Assembly (NCBI GenBank): GCA_934553185.1
Contig: CAKTFF010000075.1
Location: forward strand, 1 to 8,482
DNA length: 8,482 nucleotides
Source of the DNA: an uncultured Devosia sp.
GTDB lineage: Bacteria; Pseudomonadota; Alphaproteobacteria; Rhizobiales; Devosiaceae
Reading direction: 5' to 3'
The position numbers were made by a program, and so were the translations under genes. The notes beneath the pieces were generated by a model. It was not told the origin of the DNA. It was given only the letters and a program-made list of their open reading frames with translations, and searched no databases. This document shows, piece after piece, positions 1 through 6,635 of this stretch (position 1 is the stretch's first letter; each line of letters starts with the position of its first letter).

Positions 1-2
1 TA

Positions 3-140
3 ATCCATCGCGGTGGCATGATGGAGAGGATTGGTGATGCTGAAACGGCGGCTGCCGACCCCTATGCTGTCGCGCCAATCAAGTCAGCGTCGACCCGGAC
101 GCCGTTTGTGGCAAGCGCAGCCTTGATGACACGTCAATGA
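3..140 (+). other. Unassigned left edge with an uninterrupted short reading frame
   Basis: Bases 1-133, before the marR-type gene ends, contain no gene I can name. On the plus strand one frame is open from the left edge to a TGA at 138-140 (45 codons, two consecutive ATG codons near base 18). It would overlap the end of the convergent regulator gene by 7 bases. It has no convincing ribosome binding site and no motif I recognise. It could be the tail of a gene starting outside the window, or chance openness in GC-rich DNA; chance is at least as likely. Confidence 0.2.
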
Positions 141-586
141 TCCCGGTCGAGCGCGTCCGCGCAACGGCTCAGAAGCGCCGCTAGTGTATTGGCCTCGTCC
201 TGCGTCAGGTCGGAGAGCATCTGCCGTTCCACCGCTTCTGACGCCACAATGCCAGCCTCCGCCGCTTTCAAGCCTTTTTCGGTCAACTCCGTCATGATGA
301 TCCGGCCATGTTCGGGATGGGGTGTGCGCGTGATAAAACCATCCCGTTCCAGCGTCACCAGCATACCTTGCATCGACTGCGGCGTAACAAACGCTGCGCG
401 GGCGAGAGACGCGTTGGAGATGCGGGGATCGTTACTGATCGCCAGCAATACGGCATTCTGCGCTGCCGACACGCCCGCCCCCTTCAGTTCTGCTTCGAGG
501 CGCTGTCGAAGACGATGTTGAGCGATTTTCAGGCTGTAGCCGATCCAGACCCTTCCCCCTTCCGGAGAGATATTGCCCATTGACAT
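134..586 (-). CDS. MarR-family transcriptional regulator
   Basis: A 150-residue protein, the usual MarR size. These dimeric winged-helix proteins normally repress a neighbouring gene and themselves until a small phenolic, antibiotic-like or oxidising ligand releases them from DNA. The winged helix spans about residues 40-105. The recognition helix is near TPQSMQGMLVTLERDG (68-83), followed by the wing HPEHGRIIM (90-98) and the typical LTEKG (101-105). The flanking N- and C-terminal helices would form the dimer interface. The ATG at 586 is preferred because AGGG lies 7 bases upstream; a second in-frame ATG at 580 is possible. The gene is divergent from the VOC protein gene, and its start region and probable -10 box lie under two inverted repeats, so autoregulation is likely. 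The single cysteine (142) is near the C-terminus, so no cysteine-based redox sensing is evident. The family call is firm; the ligand is unknown. Confidence 0.93.
   Translation of the reverse strand: MSMGNISPEGGRVWIGYSLKIAQHRLRQRLEAELKGAGVSAAQNAVLLAISNDPRISNASLARAAFVTPQSMQGMLVTLERDGFITRTPHPEHGRIIMTELTEKGLKAAEAGIVASEAVERQMLSDLTQDEANTLAALLSRCADALDRDH
580..585 (+). promoter_or_regulatory. Candidate -35 box for the VOC gene
   Basis: The plus strand reads TTGACA, the exact -35 consensus, 55 bases before the VOC start. No clean -10 sits at 17-base spacing: TATAAA at 600-605 is only 14 bases away, and TATTAT at 620-625 is too close to the gene. The promoter is therefore plausible but incomplete. Both operators lie downstream of this box, where they would block transcription. 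Confidence 0.3.
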
Positions 587-602
587 ATAAGGACCCTGAT
601 AT
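585..602. promoter_or_regulatory. Putative MarR operator 1
   Basis: Inverted repeat ATATAAGG-AC-CCTGATAT: 8-base arms with one mismatch and a 2-base centre. It lies over the start codon and ribosome binding site of the marR-type gene. Its arm resembles that of the repeat at 604-623, which suggests the same protein binds both. Assignment to the MarR protein rests on position and on the usual near-palindromic operator of this family. Confidence 0.6.
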
Positions 603-603
603 A

Positions 604-623
604 AATGTAAGGAACCTTATATT
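604..623. promoter_or_regulatory. Putative MarR operator 2
   Basis: Inverted repeat AATGTAAGG-AA-CCTTATATT: 9-base arms with one mismatch. Its centre (613/614) is exactly 20 bp from that of operator 1 (593/594), about two helical turns, so two dimers would bind on the same DNA face. It overlaps the minus-strand TATAAT at 621-626 and lies upstream of the VOC gene's ribosome binding site. Bound repressor should therefore block both divergent genes. Confidence 0.65.
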
Positions 624-626
624 ATA
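621..626 (-). promoter_or_regulatory. Probable -10 box of the marR-type gene
   Basis: The minus strand reads TATAAT, an exact sigma-70 -10 consensus. A TTGTCA lies 15 bases further upstream (642-647), a slightly short spacing. Transcription would start near 614 and give a leader of about 28 bases. The box is partly covered by operator 2. Confidence 0.5.
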
Positions 627-640
627 GCGGAGTGCTTATC

Positions 641-1009
641 GTGACAACGCCAATCGGCCCCTCCTTTATCGCCTTGCAGGTTCGTGACCTCGCCGCCTCC
701 TCGACCTTCTATAGGGACGTATTTGGCTTTGCGGCACAGGACCGCAATCCACCCAACGCGACCGTCTTCGCAACACAGCCGATCGCTCTGGCGCTGCGCG
801 AACCCATCCATCCCTTGCCGGAAAACGCCCCGCTTGGAACAGGCGTGGTCTTGTGGATCGCCTGTGATGACGCCGACAAGCTTCATGACCTGATCCTTGA
901 GCGCGGTGGCAAAGTTCTGGCGCCCCTCAATGACGGCCCGTTCGGCAGGTTCTTCGTTGCCGCCGATCTGGATGGCTATGCCATCACCTTCCACACGCAG
1001 CGAAGCTGA
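641..1009 (+). CDS. VOC (glyoxalase/bleomycin-resistance fold) family protein
   Basis: A 122-residue protein with the paired beta-alpha-beta-beta-beta layout of the vicinal oxygen chelate superfamily. The first module begins FIALQVRDLAASSTFYRDVFGF (9-30). The second begins GVVLWIACDDADKLHDLILERGG (68-90) and ends DLDGYAITFH (109-118). VOC proteins include glyoxalase I, extradiol dioxygenases and antibiotic-binding resistance proteins. The position usually held by the last metal-binding glutamate (DGNxIEL in many relatives) is Thr116, and Gln13 replaces the usual histidine, so a metal-free binding role is possible. The GTG at 641 is chosen because GGAG at 629-632 lies 8 bases upstream; the GTG at 632 would overlap that same GGAG. 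The gene is divergent from the marR-type gene and shares its operators, suggesting ligand-induced expression. The fold is clear; the substrate is unknown. Confidence 0.85.
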   Translation: MTTPIGPSFIALQVRDLAASSTFYRDVFGFAAQDRNPPNATVFATQPIALALREPIHPLPENAPLGTGVVLWIACDDADKLHDLILERGGKVLAPLNDGPFGRFFVAADLDGYAITFHTQRS

Positions 1010-1022
1010 CGATCAGGAACTA

Positions 1023-1041
1023 GGGTCCATCAGTTGGACCC
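1023..1041. terminator. Hairpin between convergent genes
   Basis: GGGTCCA (1023-1029), loop TCAGT, TGGACCC (1035-1041): a perfect 7-bp stem placed 13 bases after the VOC stop and 46 bases beyond the IclR gene's stop. Neither side has a T-tract, so it is at best a weak or bidirectional terminator. Confidence 0.4.
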
Positions 1042-1087
1042 GCATCAGCGGACCTTGAGCTGAAACGACCCAACCATCCCGCAGTGC

Positions 1088-1888
1088 CTAGCGTCCACTC
1101 GATCGGTCCAATGTGTTGCTTATGGCATGCGCCGTAGCTCTCACCATTGGGCCGATTGTTTCGATGCGCTCGCGCGTCACGCGGCCGGCAAGACCGGAAA
1201 TGGACACGGCAAAGAATGCTTCGCCCTGCCGGTCGATCACAGGGGCCGCCACACAGCGCAGGCCGAGCACGAATTCCTCGTCGTCAACGGCGTAACCGTC
1301 CGCTGCGCTCCGTGCCAGGGAGATGCGCAATTCAGTTTCGTTGCGAATGGTTTTGTCGGTCAGCTTGAGCCAGTTGATCCTGCCGATCACGCCTTCTACC
1401 GAAGCGGGCGGGTAGGTGGCGAGAATGGCCTTGCCCATGGCCGTGGCATGGATGGGTGAGCGGCCGCCGACGCGGGCCGTGGCGCGCATGATCTCGCGGC
1501 TTTCCACCTGGGCAAGCGTCACCAGTGCGCCGTCTTCGATGATGCCGATATTAGCCGTTTCGCGCGTCTTGTCCCGCAATTCGCGCAAAAAGGGCATGGC
1601 AACGGCAACGAAGTTGCGGCGCCGCACGAAGGTCGAGCCCACCGTGAAGCACTGGCGCCCCACATGCCAGAGGCCATGGACGCGGTCAAATTCCACGAAA
1701 CGCCGCTTCTGCAGGGTGGTCAGCAGCCGGTGGGTGGTGGAGGGCGAAAGGCTGGCGCGCTCGGCAATTTCTGTCAGGCGTAACCCGTCCTCCTGTTCAC
1801 CAAGCCGTTCGAGCAGCAGCATGGCGCGCTCCACCGACTGCACCAAGCTGTCGCGCTTGGGCGCCGCTTTCTGTTCGGACTGCTCCAT
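1088..1888 (-). CDS. IclR-family transcriptional regulator (likely regulator of the glcB-malic enzyme operon)
   Basis: A 266-residue protein with the two standard IclR domains. The N-terminal winged helix (about 13-75) contains LRLTEIAERASLSPSTTHRLLTTLQ (36-60). The C-terminal effector domain has the typical HATAMGKAILA (147-157), GYAVDDEEFVLGLRCVAAPVID (198-219) and SISGLAG (229-235). The spacing of Asp202, Cys212, Ser229 and Ser231 matches, as I recall them, the glyoxylate-contacting residues of E. coli AllR. AllR and BhcR of this family sense glyoxylate, so glyoxylate is a reasonable effector here. The ATG at 1888 is the only ATG in frame before the helix-turn-helix and gives the usual family length; the frame continues open upstream to a TTG at 1993. 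It has no adjacent Shine-Dalgarno: GGGGAG lies at 1912-1917 with a small hairpin between. The gene is divergent from glcB, which it probably controls. Family firm, effector inferred. Confidence 0.93.
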   Translation of the reverse strand: MEQSEQKAAPKRDSLVQSVERAMLLLERLGEQEDGLRLTEIAERASLSPSTTHRLLTTLQKRRFVEFDRVHGLWHVGRQCFTVGSTFVRRRNFVAVAMPFLRELRDKTRETANIGIIEDGALVTLAQVESREIMRATARVGGRSPIHATAMGKAILATYPPASVEGVIGRINWLKLTDKTIRNETELRISLARSAADGYAVDDEEFVLGLRCVAAPVIDRQGEAFFAVSISGLAGRVTRERIETIGPMVRATAHAISNTLDRSSGR

Positions 1889-1896
1889 CTCACGAT

Positions 1897-1910
1897 GCGG
1901 AAAGCTCCGC
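1897..1910 (-). repeat. Small inverted repeat between a GGGGAG and the IclR start codon
   Basis: On the minus strand GCGGA, loop GCTT, TCCGC form a perfect 5-bp stem. GGGGAG (1912-1917) lies one base upstream, and the ATG (1886-1888) lies eight bases downstream. If the hairpin forms in the mRNA, the effective distance from GGGGAG to ATG falls from 23 to 9 bases. It could also be chance or a protein-binding site. Confidence 0.35.
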
Positions 1911-2022
1911 ACTCCCCGTTTGCTTATGTCCCACTCAGTGCGGGATGTTGGCTTCAACACGAGCTGCTGGCCGACAACGCCGTTGATAAACAAGAGGCTT
2001 CAGCAGCTTCGTTGAACATGTA

Positions 2023-2036
2023 TATCCTATCGGATA
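2023..2036. promoter_or_regulatory. Putative IclR-type operator upstream of glcB
   Basis: TATCC-TATC-GGATA, a perfect 5-base inverted repeat with a 4-base centre, ends 18 bases before the glcB start codon in the 166-bp divergent region. Thirteen of its bases (2024-2036) recur identically upstream of the substrate-binding protein gene at 8294-8306. The divergent IclR protein is the obvious candidate to bind it. A TTGAAC at 2012-2017 could serve as a -35 box, but I find no clear -10, so whether binding represses or activates is not settled. Confidence 0.6.
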
Positions 2037-2054
2037 CGAAACGGAGAAGAAAAG

Positions 2055-4226
2055 ATGTCCTTCACGCAGATCGGCGGTCTTCAGGTCGCAACCGTTCTCG
2101 CCGACCTGGTGGAAAAGGACATCGCGCCCGGCACCGGCGTTTCGCCCGAACGGTTCTGGACCGGCTATGAAGCCATTCTTGCCGACCTTGCGCCGCGTAA
2201 CCGCGCGCTGCTGCAAAAGCGGGACGAGATCCAGGCGCAGCTTGATCGCTATCATCAGGAGCAGCGTGGGCGGGCGCTTGATCCCGTTGCCTATCGCGCC
2301 TTTCTGGAGGACATCGGCTATATCGTGCCACAGGGCGATGACTTCGCCATCAGCGCCACCAATGTGGACGATGAAATCGCCATCATGGCCGGGCCGCAGC
2401 TGGTGGTTCCGGTGATGAACGCGCGCTTTGCCCTCAACGCCGCCAATGCGCGCTGGGGCAGCCTTTACGACGCCCTTTATGGCACCGACGCCATCCAACA
2501 AAGTGGCGCGCTGGTAGTGGGCGCGGGCTACAATGCGGTACGCGGCGATGCAGTTATCGCCAAGGCTGCGGCCTATCTCGATCAGATCGTGCCCCTGTCT
2601 GGGGCCTCGCATGCCGATGTCACGGACTATGCCGTCGAGGGCGAAACGCTTTCGGCTACCGTTGCCGGCAAGACTGTCCCGCTCGCCGATCCGGCGCAGT
2701 ATCGCGGTCTTCGGCAGGAGGGCCAAGCCGTTGCTTATCTGCTCAAGCATAATGGCCTTCATCTCGAACTGCTGATCGATCGCACCCATCCGATCGGCCA
2801 AACCAGCGCAGCCGGCTTAGCGGACGTGCTGATAGAAGCAGCGCTCACCACAATTCAGGATTGCGAAGATTCGGTCGCGGCAGTGGATGCCGAAGACAAG
2901 GTGGCGGTTTATCGCAACTGGCTGGGCCTGATGAAGGGCGACCTCACGGCGTCGCTCTCCAAGGGCGGCAAGGCCGTGACCCGCACGCTTCATGCCGACC
3001 GCGACTACGTGGCGCCCGACGGTTCGACCCTGACGCTGCCGGGCCGATCGCTGATGCTGGTGCGCCATGTGGGCCACCTGATGCTTACCGATGCGGTGCG
3101 TGATGGGGAGGGCAACGAAACGCCCGAAGGCATCATGGATGCCATGGTGGCCACGCTGGCGGCGATGCATGATCTCCAAAAGACCGCGGGTCCGCGCAAT
3201 AGCCGCAAGGGCTCGATCTATGTGGTCAAGCCCAAGATGCATGGCCCCGAGGAAGTGGCCTTCGCCAACACGCTTTTCGATCGCGTCGAGGATGCGCTGG
3301 GCCTGTCGCGCAACACGATCAAGATCGGCGTCATGGACGAGGAGCGCCGGACCACGGTTAATCTTAAGGAGGCGATCCGCGCCGTGCGCGAGCGCCTGGT
3401 CTTCATCAATACCGGCTTTCTCGACCGCACGGGCGATGAAATCCACACCTCCATGCAGGCCGGCCCGGTTGTGCCCAAGGACGAGATCAAGTCCTCGGTC
3501 TGGCTCACCGCTTACGAGGCCAACAATGTCGATGTGGGCCTTGCTGCACACCTCGATGGGGTGGCGCAGATCGGCAAGGGCATGTGGGCCAAGCCCGATG
3601 CCATGGCCGAAATGCTGGGCAACAAGGCGGGGCAGATGAAGGCGGGCGCCAGCACGGCCTGGGTGCCGTCACCGACTGCGGCAGTGCTGCATGCGCTGCA
3701 CTATCACGAGGTCGATGTCCGAGAGCGGCAGAACGAGATCCGCAAGCGCGAGCCCGCAAGCCTTCATGCCATCCTTTCCCCGCCTCTCCTTGGCGGCCGC
3801 AACCTGTCGCCCGAAGAGGTGCGCCACGAGGTGGACAATAATTGCCAGGGCATTCTGGGCTATGTGGTGCGCTGGATCGACCAGGGCGTTGGCTGCTCCA
3901 AGGTGCCCGACATCAATGACGTGGCGTTGATGGAGGATCGGGCCACCCTGCGCATCTCGTCCCAGCACCTGGCCAACTGGCTGCTGCATGGCGTGGTGGA
4001 CCGCGCAACGGTGGAAGAAAGCCTGCGCCGCATGGCCGTCGCCGTCGACCGCCAGAATGCCGGCGACCCGCTTTATGTGCCGATGGCGGACAAGCTCGAC
4101 CAAAGTCTAGCTTTCAAGACGGCTGCGGCCTTGATCTTCGAAGGCTTGACGCAACCCAATGGCTATACCGAGCCGCTGCTGCATAAAGGCCGCCGCGCCC
4201 GAAAAGCCGAACTGGCGCAAGCCTGA
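2055..4226 (+). CDS. glcB: Malate synthase G
   Basis: Cytoplasmic enzyme condensing glyoxylate with acetyl-CoA to give malate and CoA. At 723 residues it has the length of E. coli GlcB and matches its conserved blocks throughout: RHVGHLM (337-343), [15 protein letters not shown] (391-405), MDEERRT (427-433), [13 protein letters not shown] (450-462), AQIGKGMWA (504-512), AWVPSPTAA (535-543), LGYVVRW (601-607), GCSKVPD (613-619) and [14 protein letters not shown] (625-638). By alignment with E. coli, Arg337 and the catalytic base Asp628 bind and activate the substrates, Glu429 and Asp457 hold magnesium, and Cys614 is the conserved active-site-region cysteine. All are present, so the enzyme should be active. 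The ATG at 2055 follows GGAG (2043-2046) with 8 bases between. It is the first gene of an operon with the malic enzyme, 16 bp downstream, and has a putative operator directly upstream. Isoform G rather than A is shown by the length and the extra alpha/beta domain (about 115-335). Confidence 0.98.
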   Translation: MSFTQIGGLQVATVLADLVEKDIAPGTGVSPERFWTGYEAILADLAPRNRALLQKRDEIQAQLDRYHQEQRGRALDPVAYRAFLEDIGYIVPQGDDFAISATNVDDEIAIMAGPQLVVPVMNARFALNAANARWGSLYDALYGTDAIQQSGALVVGAGYNAVRGDAVIAKAAAYLDQIVPLSGASHADVTDYAVEGETLSATVAGKTVPLADPAQYRGLRQEGQAVAYLLKHNGLHLELLIDRTHPIGQTSAAGLADVLIEAALTTIQDCEDSVAAVDAEDKVAVYRNWLGLMKGDLTASLSKGGKAVTRTLHADRDYVAPDGSTLTLPGRSLMLVRHVGHLMLTDAVRDGEGNETPEGIMDAMVATLAAMHDLQKTAGPRNSRKGSIYVVKPKMHGPEEVAFANTLFDRVEDALGLSRNTIKIGVMDEERRTTVNLKEAIRAVRERLVFINTGFLDRTGDEIHTSMQAGPVVPKDEIKSSVWLTAYEANNVDVGLAAHLDGVAQIGKGMWAKPDAMAEMLGNKAGQMKAGASTAWVPSPTAAVLHALHYHEVDVRERQNEIRKREPASLHAILSPPLLGGRNLSPEEVRHEVDNNCQGILGYVVRWIDQGVGCSKVPDINDVALMEDRATLRISSQHLANWLLHGVVDRATVEESLRRMAVAVDRQNAGDPLYVPMADKLDQSLAFKTAAALIFEGLTQPNGYTEPLLHKGRRARKAELAQA

Positions 4227-4229
4227 CCC

Positions 4230-4234
4230 GGAGG
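4230..4234 (+). promoter_or_regulatory. Ribosome binding site fixing the malic enzyme start
   Basis: GGAGG lies 8 bases before the ATG at 4243, entirely between the glcB stop and this ATG. The reading frame is open back to 4159, inside glcB, but only the 4243 start has such a site and matches the family N-terminus. Confidence 0.75.
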
Positions 4235-4242
4235 AAACAACC

Positions 4243-6510
4243 ATGGCCACGGACAATCAACCGAGCCTGCGCGACGCCGCGCTGCACTTTCACGAGCATC
4301 CCAAGCCTGGCAAGCTCGAAATCGTCGCCACCAAGCCGCTGGCCAATACGCGCGACCTGTCGCTAGCCTATTCGCCTGGCGTCGCCATTCCCTGCGAGGA
4401 GATCGCCGCCGATCCGCAGGCTGCCTACAAATACACCTCCAAGGGCAATTTGGTCGCAGTGATCTCCAATGGCACGGCGGTGCTGGGCCTGGGCAATATC
4501 GGCGCGCTCGCCTCCAAGCCGGTGATGGAGGGCAAGGCGGTACTCTTCAAAAAATTTGCCGGCATCGACTCCATCGACCTTGAGGTCAATGAGGAGGATC
4601 CCAAGCGCTTCATCGAGATCGTGGCGCCGCTCGAGCCCAGCTTCGGCGGCATCAATCTCGAAGATATCAAGGCGCCCGAATGTTTCGAGATCGAGGAAGC
4701 CCTGCGCGAGCGGATGAACATTCCGGTGTTTCATGACGATCAGCATGGCACGGCCATCATCGTGGCGGCTGCCGTGATCAATGCGATGCGGCTGGTCGGC
4801 AAAGACATCGCTAAGGTGAAGATCGTGACCTCGGGTGCGGGCGCAGCCGCCATTGCCTGCATGAACATGCTGATCGCGGTGGGCGCGACGCGGGAGAATA
4901 TCTGGATCGCCGACAGCAAGGGCCTCGTTACCAAGGCGCGGCACAACAATGTCGATCGCTGGCGCGGCGCCTTTGCGCAGCAGACCGATGCCACCGAGCT
5001 CAGCGACGTCATGGCAGGCGCCGACATCTATGTGGGCCTTTCCAAGGCCGGGGCGTTGAAGCCCGAAATGATGGCCGACATGGCCCCCAATCCGCTGATC
5101 CTGGCGCTCAGCAATCCCATTCCCGAAATCATGCCGGAACTGGCCAAGGCCACGCGGCCCGATGCCATGGTCTGCACCGGCCGTTCGGACTATCCCAACC
5201 AGGTCAACAACGTTTTGTGCTTCCCCTTCCTGTTCCGCGGGGCGCTCGATTGCGGGGCCACGGTGATCAACGAGGACATGAAGGCCGCTGCCGCCCACGC
5301 CATTGCCAAGCTCGCCCATGAGCCTGGGCTCGAAGCCTCCGCGCATGGCGTGCCAGCCATTTTCGGGCCGGAGTACCTGATCCCCAATCCTTTCGACCAG
5401 CGCCTGATCCTGCGCATCGCGCCGGCCGTCGCCAAGGCCGCCATGGAGTCGGGTGTCGCCAAGCGGCCCATTGCCGATTTCGCCGCCTACCACGACCAGC
5501 TCAATCGCTTCGTGTTCCGCTCGGGCCTTGTGATGAAGCCGATGATCGAGCGGGCGCAGGACCAGAACCAGCGCATCGCTTTCGCCGATGGCGAAGACGA
5601 GCGCGTGCTGCGTGCCGCCCAGGTGCTGCTGGAGGACCGCGTTGCCCGTCCGATTCTGATCGGGCGCCCCACGGTGATCGAAAGCCGGCTCGAACGCTTT
5701 GGCCTCACCATCCGCCCGGGCAAGGATTTCGAGGTCATCAATCCCGAGGACGATCCGCGCTATCGCGACTATGTCGCCGATTTCCACGATCTGGTCGGCC
5801 GCAAGGGCGTTACGCCCGATACGGCCCGGACCATCGTGCGCACCAATACCACGGTGATCGGCGCCCTGGCCGTGCGCCGCAAGGAGGCCGATGCCTTGAT
5901 CTGTGGCCTCCAGGGGCGCTTCATCAAGCATGCGCGCGACATCCAGTCGGTGATCGGGCTGGCCGACACGTCCAGCCAGCTTTCCGCGCTCTCCATGCTG
6001 GTGATGAACCGGGGCGTGTTCTTTCTCGCCGACACCTATGTCAATATCGATCCCAGCGCCGAGGAGATCGTCGCCATTACCCTGCAGGCGCGCGACCACC
6101 TCAAGCGCTTCAATATCGAAGCGCGTGCGGCGCTGCTGAGCTACTCCAATTTCGGCTCCCGCGATGGCGAAACGTCGATCAAGATGCGGGCGGTCTACGA
6201 GCAGCTCAAGGCTGCAGCGCCGGACTTGGTGGTGGACGGGGAAATGCAGGGTGACCTAGCCATCAACGAGGGCCTGCGTGACCGATACGTGCCGCAATCG
6301 GTGCTGCGCGGCGAGGCAAACCTCCTCATCTTCCCGAACCTTGAATCGGCGAACCTGTCCATGACGCTGCTCAAGGAGCTCAACAATGCGCTGCCGGTCG
6401 GGCCGATCCTGATGGGCACGCGCCAGCCCGCCCATATCCTTGCCCCTTCGGTCACCAGCCGCGGCGTTGTCAACATGGCCGCCATCGCCGCCAGCGAGGC
6501 GGTGGCCTGA
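4243..6510 (+). CDS. maeB: NADP-dependent malic enzyme with phosphotransacetylase-like C-terminal domain (MaeB type)
   Basis: Oxidative decarboxylation of malate to pyruvate and CO2 with reduction of NADP+, in the cytoplasm. The 755 residues match the roughly 760 of the hybrid MaeB class. The malic enzyme part (about 1-430) shows LAYSPGVA (41-48) with the catalytic tyrosine (43), [15 protein letters not shown] (95-109) with the catalytic lysine (98), metal-binding LEDIKAP (139-145) and FHDDQHGTA (163-171), and the nucleotide-binding loop SGAGAAAIA (197-205). The rest (about 435-755) resembles phosphate acetyl/butyryltransferase. In studied MaeB proteins this domain is regulatory, sensing acetyl-CoA, rather than a working transferase. 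It follows glcB by 16 bp in one operon, so malate made by GlcB passes directly to this step; with pyruvate dehydrogenase this gives the dicarboxylic acid cycle and supplies NADPH. NADP preference is inferred from the hybrid class; some rhizobial hybrids prefer NAD. Confidence 0.96.
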   Translation: MATDNQPSLRDAALHFHEHPKPGKLEIVATKPLANTRDLSLAYSPGVAIPCEEIAADPQAAYKYTSKGNLVAVISNGTAVLGLGNIGALASKPVMEGKAVLFKKFAGIDSIDLEVNEEDPKRFIEIVAPLEPSFGGINLEDIKAPECFEIEEALRERMNIPVFHDDQHGTAIIVAAAVINAMRLVGKDIAKVKIVTSGAGAAAIACMNMLIAVGATRENIWIADSKGLVTKARHNNVDRWRGAFAQQTDATELSDVMAGADIYVGLSKAGALKPEMMADMAPNPLILALSNPIPEIMPELAKATRPDAMVCTGRSDYPNQVNNVLCFPFLFRGALDCGATVINEDMKAAAAHAIAKLAHEPGLEASAHGVPAIFGPEYLIPNPFDQRLILRIAPAVAKAAMESGVAKRPIADFAAYHDQLNRFVFRSGLVMKPMIERAQDQNQRIAFADGEDERVLRAAQVLLEDRVARPILIGRPTVIESRLERFGLTIRPGKDFEVINPEDDPRYRDYVADFHDLVGRKGVTPDTARTIVRTNTTVIGALAVRRKEADALICGLQGRFIKHARDIQSVIGLADTSSQLSALSMLVMNRGVFFLADTYVNIDPSAEEIVAITLQARDHLKRFNIEARAALLSYSNFGSRDGETSIKMRAVYEQLKAAAPDLVVDGEMQGDLAINEGLRDRYVPQSVLRGEANLLIFPNLESANLSMTLLKELNNALPVGPILMGTRQPAHILAPSVTSRGVVNMAAIAASEAVA

Positions 6511-6537
6511 GCCAGCTGGATCGGTTTGTGAGATGTA

Positions 6538-6570
6538 AGAGGGCCGCCCCTTGGGCGGCCCTCTCCTTTC
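6538..6570 (+). terminator. Rho-independent terminator of the glcB-maeB operon
   Basis: AGAGGGCCGCCC (6538-6549), loop CTT, GGGCGGCCCTCT (6553-6564): a perfect 12-bp, very GC-rich stem starting 27 bases after the malic enzyme stop. The following CCTTTCGTCT is only moderately T-rich, but the stem is strong and correctly placed. It would also stop transcripts arriving from the convergent gene. Confidence 0.85.
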
Positions 6571-6590
6571 GTCTAAGGGATATTGAATGG

Positions 6591-6609
6591 AAGCCGCCAA
6601 AAGCGGCTT
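6591..6609 (-). terminator. Probable terminator hairpin of the substrate-binding protein gene
   Basis: AAGCCGC (6591-6597) and GCGGCTT (6603-6609) form a perfect 7-bp stem with a 5-base loop, 26 bases beyond the stop of the minus-strand gene. The sequence following it on the minus strand (CCATTCAATATCC) has only scattered T, so termination may be partial. Confidence 0.5.
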
Positions 6610-6635
6610 TCAGCTCTTCCAAGCGGCTGTGCCGG

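Noticed and set aside
632..640. Earlier GTG start for the VOC protein
   Set aside because: The GTG at 632 overlaps the GGAG at 629-632, which is correctly spaced only for the GTG at 641.
1935..2801. A 288-codon minus-strand frame opposite the start of glcB
   Set aside because: It runs antisense to the conserved malate synthase and across the operator region; no motif or ribosome binding site supports it.
4159..4242. N-terminal extension of the malic enzyme into the glcB end
   Set aside because: The extension overlaps glcB, lacks family similarity and a ribosome binding site, while GGAGG at 4230-4234 clearly serves the ATG at 4243.
4363..6099. A 578-codon open frame on the minus strand opposite the malic enzyme gene
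   Set aside because: It lies antisense to a gene with full family conservation, its translation is rich in His, Gly, Asp and Arg with no recognisable domain, and long antisense frames are common opposite GC-rich genes.
6538..6609. A riboswitch or small RNA formed by the two hairpins between the convergent genes
   Set aside because: Each hairpin is explained as the terminator of its adjacent gene; there is no promoter or further conserved structure.
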